DNA of 64,000 nucleotides from NCBI GenBank assembly GCA_021234155.1, contig JAJEKV010000079.1, forward strand, positions 2,762,261 through 2,826,260, given 5' to 3'. The notes below the pieces were generated by a model that worked only from the letters and a program-made list of their open reading frames with translations, had not been told where the DNA came from and did no database searches. Both the position numbers and the translations under genes were made by a program. Of the stretch, positions 56,737 to 64,000 are shown one piece after another (the first letter of the stretch is position 1; each line of letters begins with the position of its first letter). The DNA is from Isoetes taiwanensis. Taxonomy: Eukaryota > Streptophyta > Lycopodiopsida > Isoetales > Isoetaceae.

Positions 56737-59591
56737 GGGCCCGAAGGGCCCAAAATTTTTTTTTAATATAACAATCAACGCACAACTACCATTAACATTG
56801 TTAACATAAACCATTGCATTTAACACATTTAAATTAAAATCCCCCTTAAACCCCTTTTGGTTTGGGTGCATATTCACACGGGGGGTTACTCCGGGCAACG
56901 AGAGCTGTTGGATGGGCATATCTGCCCTTTATTCCAAGATCTGGAACGTACGTAACGATCCTCGTTTGTGGGGTATACATGTATAAATTTTTGTATACTG
57001 TATATTAAAGTTTGTAAAATACTATAAGGTTTGAGAGAATGTACTTAATGGTGTTAATTTTGTACATGTATTATAAATATATTTTTGAGGCTCTCGCTGC
57101 CCTACGTAACCCCCCGTGTGAATATGCACCCAAACCAAAAGGGGTTTAAGGGGGATTTTAATTTAAATGTGTTAAATGCAATGGTTTATGTTAATAATGT
57201 GAGTTACTTGTATTTTTGGTGAATGTCCGGTTCTACATTTATGGTCAACTATTGGTTCATGACCAATCATCCACATTTAATCACAAACAATCTTGGTTCT
57301 AGTTTAATTTTGATTTAGATTTTTTGGCTATATGATTGTCCTCTATTCGTTGACTCGTATTCCTCTTGAGATTGATCATACCCCAGGTTCGCCATGGGTG
57401 ACGTTCACATTCGATATTTTTGTGTTGTCAATTCTTGGGCTCTCTATAGTTTCTTTTATAGTCTCTTTTTGATCTTCAACATGGTATGTTTGTTTCATTT
57501 TTTGGTCATATACATCTGGAAGATGATGTTTGTATTACATGGTTTCTTTTCTGTTGTAGGTTTATTTCCATGTCTTTGTTCCTTTTGGTCCTTTTGCTTA
57601 ATTCATTCCTTTTCACCCCATTGACTTCGTTAAGCCATTTGTCCCATTGGCTCTAGTAATTCATTTAGTATTTTGCTTCAGGTTGATTTTTGCTTCATGC
57701 AGGTACGTTATCCCATTTGTCCCAGGTTGGTACTTCTAGCTCTTTGTTCTAGTTGATTGACTCGGCATAGACATTCTTTGCATCCCATTGCTACATTTAT
57801 CCCTTTACAGATGCTCTTTTGCTCTCATATTTGCCTCTTAATGTCATTATTCCAGTTACTTTGTATCCCTATGAACTTATTTAGTTATATTGGTCCGTCC
57901 TTTTGTTTATCGATGTGATTATTCCAGTTGCTTCAATAATTTCAAGTTGTCTTTTAGCTTGTTTGCTCTTTTAGTTCTATTAGTTTCATTTTGCCCATGT
58001 ACTTTGTGCCTTTAATTCCATTGTTCTGCTTCGTCAGTACTTTGTGATTGAATTTTTATATTTTTAGGTGTTCCGTAGAATTTTCACCTGAGCATTCTTT
58101 GCTCTTTTACTCTGGTTTCTATGTTTCTATGTTCTTCACATTGGTCCGACTTGATATAATTTATCATCCATGTGCATCTTTTGTCATTTACGTGCACCTT
58201 TGCTCTATTTACTCCTTCTGCTAGAATTTCTCAACTCGATCTACCTGTCTTGCTTGCCTCGTCCCTCATCCAGTTTTGACACCTTCATGGGATTTTCGAC
58301 GATCTAGTATTTGGTACTCTAGTGTCTAGTTCTTCCTTTAATATTTTGTTCGTAGGCTTGTTTCTCTCTTTGGTTGCTACATTTCATGTGCTTCGTGCCA
58401 CCTCCTTTTCCATAAACTTTTATGTCCTTCTGGCCTTTTAGACTCCCTACCTTATTCGCGTTGCCCCTTAGTTTATCATCTTGACCTCGGCTCGGCTGCT
58501 CTTGCATCCATCCGAGTCCTCCTATCCCATTGCCTCTTCCTGATCTTTTACTTTGTTCCATTGTCTCCCTTTGCCAATTCCTTCTCCCCTTTTTTGCTCG
58601 TTTGATTTGGCTTCTTCGCTGTTTTTGCCTTGTTATTTCCCGACATTTTTCTACTTTTCTTATTTTTTCGTTCACATGCCGGTGCATTTTGGCCGATTCC
58701 AGTAAGTTTCTTTTTTAGTGATCTATTTGTGCCCTTTGTGCCTTTTCCTCTTTTGCCTCAGTTTTTATTGACCCACTTATCATGTCTTCCATTCGGTCCA
58801 TGATATACCCATCTGCTTTTCTCGATCTAGATCTCCTGCTGTAAGTGCTTCTTTTGTTCCTTCAGTTCCTGGTATCCTTTTAGATCCTTCAATCCTACTA
58901 CATAAGCTTCATCTTTTTCGACTTCTTTGTGTTCCTTTGGCTTCTTGGTACTTCCTGCCTTGTTCATGTTGGTCTGTTGTTATCTGCTTGACCTCGGCTG
59001 CTCTTTATCCATTCAAGTTCTATCCCATTGTTTCATGTACTTGGTTTTTTGACTTGGTTCCATTATCTCTTTTCACCCATTCCATTTTTTGTTATTTTGA
59101 TATTTGTTCCTCTTCTGTCGGCCAACACAAAACTAACATTATTAACACAACCATTGCATTTGACACATTTAAATTAAAATCCCCCTTAAACCCCCTTTGG
59201 TTTGGGTGCATATTCACACGGGGGGTTACTTCGGGCAACGAGAGCTGTCGGATGGGCATATTTGCCCTTTATTCCAAAATCTGGACCGTACATAGCGATC
59301 CTCGTTTGTGGGGTATGCATGTACAAGTTTTTGTATACTGTATATTAAGGTTTGCAAAATACTATAAGGTTTGAGAGAATGTACTTAATGGTGTTAATTT
59401 TGTACATGTATTGTAAATTTTTTGAGGCTCTCGCTGCCCTACGTAACTTAGGTGTGAATATACACCCAAACCAAAGGGGGTTTAAGGGGGATTTTAATTT
59501 AAATGTGTCAAATGCAATGGTTGTGTTAATAATGTTAGTTTTGTGTTAATGGTTTCTGTTAACTAAAAAATTTTTTGGCCCCTTCGGGGCC
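56737..59591. mobile_element. 2.86-kb element with long TIRs, TTA duplication
   Basis: Ends are GGGCCCGAAGGGCCC (56737) and GGCCCCTTCGGGGCC (ending 59591), inverted copies of each other that are also small hairpins. TTA flanks both sides (56734-56736, 59592-59594), the target duplication typical of PIF/Harbinger-type elements. Inverted similarity continues inward for about 170 bp (AAATTTTTT, CATTAACA, TTTAAATTAAAATCCCCC, GGTTTGGGTGCATATTCACA). Each end also contains a complete foldback unit of about 410 bp (about 56789-57199 and 59140-59545); the two units are 90% alike and in direct orientation. The interior (57.2-59.1 kb) is T/C-rich on the plus strand with no transposase. It may be one non-autonomous element or two MITEs that came to act together. 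Confidence 0.7.
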
Positions 59592-60204
59592 TTAAGGATG
59601 GTAGAGGTGCTCAAATTATGGAAACGAAAACATTGCATAGAATTAGATATATAATATTCATACCAATGTATAATATTATACAATACAAGAATTTAGCGCA
59701 ACCCACAATATCATCTTCAACCCACAATATACAAGTTTAGAGTCATAACTAGCATTGGCATTTGTGTAGATCAAAAATATTCATAGGATCAAAGAGGAAA
59801 ATACGATTTAAAATCATAATGGCACCTCTTCTTAAGGTGCCAAGATTGCAATTTTTCATCTAAAGAATCATGTTATGGCAGTCTTGCATGAGTCTTACAC
59901 TAAGCCTGGATAACCCGCGTGATGCTCTTGTAAACAACGGAATAAGAGATGGAGTGAAGAGAATACAAACCAGGTTAGTATATGTGTTGCATTTGTTCCC
60001 AACTCTGCCATAGTGGGCCGAATTTTCAAACCGTTGCTCGCTATAAGATCGGATAAGAAAAAGCGGATCCGATCTTTGTTACAACAAGTCTTGTACCATG
60101 GCAAGCGTTAAGTAACCATATGGCGATATGTAGAACATGTTTAATCTCATAAAGAGGAAATACAAATAGAAAAGTAATGGCAACAATAATCCGGATGATA
60201 ACTA

Positions 60205-60384
<180 letters not shown>

Positions 60385-60599
60385 TCAGGCATTTTCCCAC
60401 TGAAAAGAGATGAATGCCATTGCTGTTCAAATGACTCCCTTTAAAAAAAGAATTTGTTTCGTGCTTGAAGCTAAAATGCTCTTACTTTTTTGCCGAGAAT
60501 CACGGCCGCTCTTGCTCCACAATGTAGTCATACCTATCGTGCGGGATGTTTGATGCGGCAAAGATTACCCTTTGGGAACAAATCCATTGAGAAAATCAA

Positions 60600-60740
60600 G
60601 TAACCCGGATGTCTTAGGTCTGTAAACACCCAGGATATCTTACCATTAAGCATGTTGGCACTCAACCTAATTTCCACAAGGCTGCTTAAGTTTCTAAACT
60701 CAGCAGGAACATAGCCAGACATAGGTTTTTGCTCGAATAT
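60600..60740 (-). pseudogene. LRR fragment
   Basis: Minus-strand frame reads KPMSGYVPAEFRNLSSLVEI then RLSANMLNGKISW, a plant LRR pair (sGyvPaE..nLSSLveirLs.N.L.G.I) as in receptor-like proteins. It follows, on the same strand, the dehydrogenase fragment and a 21-bp tandem duplication (CTGCATGCGTCCTTGT at 60772 and 60793). No kinase or membrane segment. Confidence 0.6.
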
Positions 60741-60914
60741 CAACACTTTGATTGCTTTGGAGACGCAAAATCTGCATGCGTCCTTGTAGAGCCTGCATGC
60801 GTCCTTGTTTTTGCAAATAATGAGATAAAACTGAGAAAACCAGATCTGAGAAAAGTACCAGAAGTAGAAGGAAAGTCTAGCAACCAGTTTCGGCATAGCA
60901 ATCAGTTTCAGTTT

Positions 60915-61179
60915 CAGTTTCTTCAGCATCCTTTTCTTCTCTCTGAGGGACATAAGTGATAGCAACAGTGACACCTTCTTGAGAAAACATGTGAGCAACG
61001 GCCCTGCCAATGCCAGAATCTCCACCTGTGATCAGAGCCACACGATCCTGAAAAAAAACCAAGCAGATCTTGAGTTTATCAGAGGGCCTGTATGCAGGGC
61101 GCCGAGAACGAGGATGAGGATCCATAGGGTGCTCTTCGCCGGGCTGGCGGTCTTGCTTTTCTTGGAGAAAACTTGCCAT
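60915..61179 (-). pseudogene. Short-chain dehydrogenase fragment (GRDH-like)
   Basis: The minus-strand frame opens MASFLQEKQDRQPGEEHPMD (ATG at 61179) and runs through SDKLK, then DRVALITGGDSGIGRAVAHM and VAITYVPQREEKDAEET. This is the N-terminus of the glucose/ribitol dehydrogenase homologues of seed and stress tissues (SDR family), with the NAD(P)-binding TGGDSGIG loop. Between KLK and DRV lies a 21-base remnant (61048-61068) ending TTTTTTTTCAG: an intron whose 5' part is lost, now in frame and read through. After EET the similarity stops at about 60915, so the catalytic YxxxK half is missing. Unlikely to be functional. Confidence 0.8.
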
Positions 61180-61332
61180 AGCTCTGTAACAAAGTCGTTG
61201 ATTTTTGCTATAGATAAATCTTCTGCCACAATGGGCTGCTCTTAGCAATGCTCTTAGCTCAGACAGCAGCCTATGGAGCTCATGTAGGTCATAAATAGCT
61301 AAAAAAATACCTACGAAAGTCTTTTCTGCCAT

Positions 61333-62130
61333 GGCTTCACACCATAGATACGTTTTTGCCAGTACCCAATTTACTTAATAATCAACACCCAAGATCGTCT
61401 TTAAGCTCTAAACCAAGGAAGCTGGTCTTCAACTGCTTGAAAGTGCGAAGAACCCTTGCTGCCAGAGACCTAAAACCCAAAAATTTCAAGCTCTGAAAGT
61501 ACCGAAAAGCAAGCTCGTTGCATTTAATTACTTGCTAAACAACACATGAAATCAAAATCCCAAAAGCTCATGTTTCCTTCTGGACCCACAGATCAGACAC
61601 CAGCTATCCGGTATCTTGCAGACAGGAACATAGCCAGAGGCAGGCTTCTACTCTGGTGCCAGTTAAACGTTGCATAATGGCCCCAATCCTTTCGGTCCAC
61701 CTCCTAAACAAAAGAAGGCAACTGTAGCAAACCAAGTCCGGCCCTGCAAATTCGTGGACTTGTGTGCATGCCGTAATAAATTCAACCCTGCAAAATCCCT
61801 GGGGTTTATTCTGGAAGCCACCACACAAAAATCATGGAAGCCAATCCTAAACAGAGATCACAGAAGCGTCCTTAAAAAAAATTTTAAGGTCGAGAGAAAA
61901 GAGAGGTGGTTCAAAACCCTAATACAAAAATGCTCGAGCTTTGCATGCCTGAGGGAACGAAATAGGAAAATGAAGGGGGTAGACCATTACAACATGGATT
62001 TTTTGATAACAAAATACAATGCGCACTCTAGAAGTACTAATTAGTACAGCTCATTCAATACGATCGCCAAATCATATGAAAACCATGTTAAAAAGTGTAT
62101 AAAAATACAAAAATAACCCCCTGTTATTTT
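61333..62130. other. No gene recognised
   Basis: AT-rich with frames lacking conserved motifs, including a 124-codon plus-strand frame at 61670-62044 that has low-complexity basic composition and no family resemblance. Confidence 0.45.
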
Positions 62131-62157
62131 GCTACATATATGCTATCTAGGACCTTG

Positions 62158-62208
62158 CCATAGAATGTCACGGTTCTATTGCAAAGCAATAGAACTGCCA
62201 TTCTTTGG
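62158..62208. other. 51-nt imperfect hairpin
   Basis: CCATAGAATG pairs with CATTCTTTGG at the outside and GTTCTATTGC with GCAATAGAAC at the inside, with a 3-base loop (AAA) at 62183-62185. It begins within the left 32-bp direct repeat. Confidence 0.75.
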
Positions 62209-62260
62209 CACGTGACGTCATCTACTATTTTGAGCCCAATTTTCCTTTATATACAGATTT
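62209..62260 (+). promoter_or_regulatory. bZIP/G-box plus TATA promoter-like site
   Basis: CACGTG (G-box, 62209-62214) overlaps TGACGTCA (62213-62220), a strong composite binding site for plant bZIP factors. A TATA box (TATATA, 62248-62253) follows 28 bp later, and then a pyrimidine-rich leader with many TTTCTCC blocks. The arrangement fits a Pol II core promoter reading rightward, but no recognisable coding sequence follows. Confidence 0.55.
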
Positions 62261-62556
62261 CTTCTGTTTCTCCCTCATCGACGTTCTCTTGAGCTAGTTT
62301 TCTCCTTTTTTTTTGTCCTACCAGTTTCCCTCACCCTCCCTCCCTTGCTGGATTGTCTGCTTTTGCTCATGTGCGATCTTCCGTTTCTTAATTTGACCTT
62401 CCATTGTGAAGTTTCTCCATTTCTTATCAGTCAATTGTCCATCTTCAATTTTTGTCTATTTTTCTATATTTCTCGGGTCGCCACGCACCCTCTACAATCC
62501 TCCATGGTTTCTTCTCTATGGTCTTTAAGAGTGTGTATCTTCTTATGTTTCATCTT

Positions 62557-62850
62557 TCTCGAGCGTGGCATTGCCGCCTTCGATGTTTACTTATCCTTTA
62601 AGTCTTTCTCGGTGTTGCACTGTAGCCTCTGAGACACTATTTATTCATATTTTCTCATCATGGCACTGTAGCCTTCAAGACAATATTTATTACTCATTTT
62701 TTCTCGCCGTGGCACTGTAGCTTCCGAGGCAGCACTAATCGAATGTTTTTTCCCGCGATGGCGCTTTTCGCGGATGTTTCCTAATTAGTCAGCTGTTGTT
62801 TCTTTCTCGGCGTGGCCTTGGAGCCTCCGAGCTTTATTATTTTCTATATC
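62557..62850. repeat. Degenerate ~50-bp tandem array
   Basis: Units starting TCTCG(G/C)(C/T)GTGGCACTGTAGCC occur at 62557, 62607, 62653, 62702 and 62804, with a poorer one near 62751; spacing is 46-53 bp. Each is followed by a GAGAC/GAGGC word and T-rich sequence with TTTATTA. The CG sites vary most, as expected for decay of methylated cytosines. Confidence 0.7.
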
Positions 62851-63435
62851 ATTGCACTGCGGCGCTTGCCCTTGCTCGAAGCCTCTAACTTTTTAATGAA
62901 TCTTTCTCCTTTTCAGAATTTTCATTGCAGGTTACTTTTTGAAGATCTCTCAGTGGTCAGAGCGGGCGGGGTCGAGCTCCTCCTTGAGGATGCCTTGCCA
63001 TCCTGTTTTTTCGTTTCTCGGTGGGTGTACACTAGGGGTCGAGCTTCAATCTTTACGTACTTCAAGTTTCTTGTTTGGCACGACGTCTTCGAGTTCGGGT
63101 GTTGCAAGCTTTCTTCGAGAGCGTTGGCGACTATTTCTCATTAGGGGTTTCCTCGAAAACACGGAAGGGCAGGGTTTTTCATCCCCAAAGAGAAGCTGTC
63201 GCCAATTTTTCTCACTTTTGCCTCGGTTAAGCAGCGAATGAATCATACTTTATCTTGTTTTCTTCATTTCTATCATGCTCTCGATGATTGTCTAGTTTCA
63301 GAGCATGTTTATTCACATTTTCAAACTTTTCTACCTCTAGTTAGGGGAATCATTATGTATCAATGATTTTACAAAATCTCAATAACACTACTTCACTTGG
63401 CCAACATATATGCTATCTAGGACCTTGCCATAGAA

Positions 63436-64000
63436 AGGGTCTTTTCTAATTGGCTAAGGAGTTTGGTTGATATGGCATTTGTACCATGGTATAATGGGAT
63501 ATTTTGAGATCTCTTTCTACCTCTAGTGAACAAGCAATTTTATAACACCATCATTGCATGCACATGTACTCCTACACCTGTTGATTGAGCGGACACTCTC
63601 TTACAACCATGCATGATGAAACGTACTCACATTTGCTTAGGCAACAAAGAAAGATTTTTAACAGCTCTTAATGAACATTTTCAAGCTATGATTCTATAAT
63701 TGCCTCCACCACATCGATTTTCAGTCCATATCACCAAAACAACAAGGTTATATCAAGATATCTATCTTTAATCGTGCACACTCTACGAACTCCATGGCTT
63801 TTTTGCCCCGAGAAGTCTTCACAAGTTGATTCACGCACAGGCCCTCCCCAATAAAATTGCCTTTCATCATTGAAATTCAAAATATCAGCCAACATATTTT
63901 TCCTCATAACACGTCTTTTGTGTTCAAAAAAGGACCAGAATCATAAGCCCACTAAGCTGCAGACAATTTGGATGGAACCACTACTTTTGCCTCCACTCCT
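63436..64000. other. No gene recognised
   Basis: AT-rich, with no conserved frame or strong repeat. The window may end in an intron or intergenic DNA. Confidence 0.45.

Larger units (their letters stand above)
62134..63435. repeat. 32-bp direct repeats bounding 1.24 kb
   Basis: ATATATGCTATCTAGGACCT and flanking bases form an exact 32-bp repeat at 62134-62165 and 63404-63435. Between them lies DNA of different texture (pyrimidine-rich, promoter-like start, tandem array). Either a duplication boundary or the ends of an uncharacterised insertion. Confidence 0.75.

Noticed and set aside
58319-58687. 122-codon basic minus-strand ORF
   Set aside because: It is the complement of a T/C-rich low-complexity strand; composition alone keeps it open.

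Overview
The window looks like nuclear DNA of a land plant, probably a fern or other non-seed plant. It is AT-rich and intron-bearing. It carries pieces of plant nuclear genes: a chloroplast RNA-binding protein with a transit peptide, root-type ferredoxin-NADP reductase, V-ATPase subunit F, PPR, LRR-receptor and kelch genes. It also carries a transposon mix (copia, L1-like LINEs, a Merlin DNA transposon, an HUH-Rep element) that is unusual for a flowering plant. The lineage is an inference from this mix and was not tested. Most of the window is transposon debris and isolated exons; only one locus looks like a nearly complete cellular gene.

Layout. 1-5.7 kb: no gene recognised. 5.7-21.7 kb: a nested repeat block. 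A copia element on the minus strand occurs twice (about 5.7-14.9 kb and 16.0-21.4 kb), each copy with the same flanking DNA, so the arrangement looks like a segmental duplication. The 5' LTR of the first copy is split by a GC-rich, decayed LINE (10.4-14.7 kb). Between the copies lies a broken Merlin (IS1595-like DDE) transposase at 15.14-16.0 kb; its first part is duplicated again at 21.6 kb. 24.5-26.6 kb: a five-exon chloroplast ribonucleoprotein gene on the minus strand, with TATA box and telo-box promoter. 28-33 kb: an LTR/primer-binding-site scar, a 5'-truncated LINE with poly(A) tail and target duplication, and a U6 snRNA pseudogene.

38.1-39.7 kb: fragments of at least five unrelated genes packed into 1.6 kb on both strands (PPR, kelch, LRR, LRR/malectin-like, and pyruvate decarboxylase joined in frame to LRR). 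42.6-43.1 and 45.6-48.4 kb: two more fragments of the LINE family seen at 10.4 kb. 48.5-50.25 kb: a proline-rich ORF next to a decayed HUH-type Rep endonuclease with HLH and YxxK motifs, resembling Replitron-type transposons; this is the most unusual system in the window. 52.8-56.3 kb: a ferredoxin-NADP reductase fragment, a lone V-ATPase subunit F exon and several short inverted-repeat elements. 56.74-59.59 kb: a 2.86-kb element with long terminal inverted repeats and TTA target duplication. 60.5-61.3 kb: a short-chain dehydrogenase fragment beside an LRR fragment. 62.1-63.4 kb: direct repeats, a hairpin, a bZIP/TATA promoter-like site and a degenerate tandem array.

Two window-wide patterns stand out. 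First, real coding stretches are broken by one-base changes in homopolymer runs, which fits uncorrected long-read consensus errors at least as well as true decay. Second, short tandem duplications (10-40 bp period) recur through the whole window, as expected from fill-in repair of staggered breaks. Exact ends of decayed elements are approximate unless a terminal motif is named.
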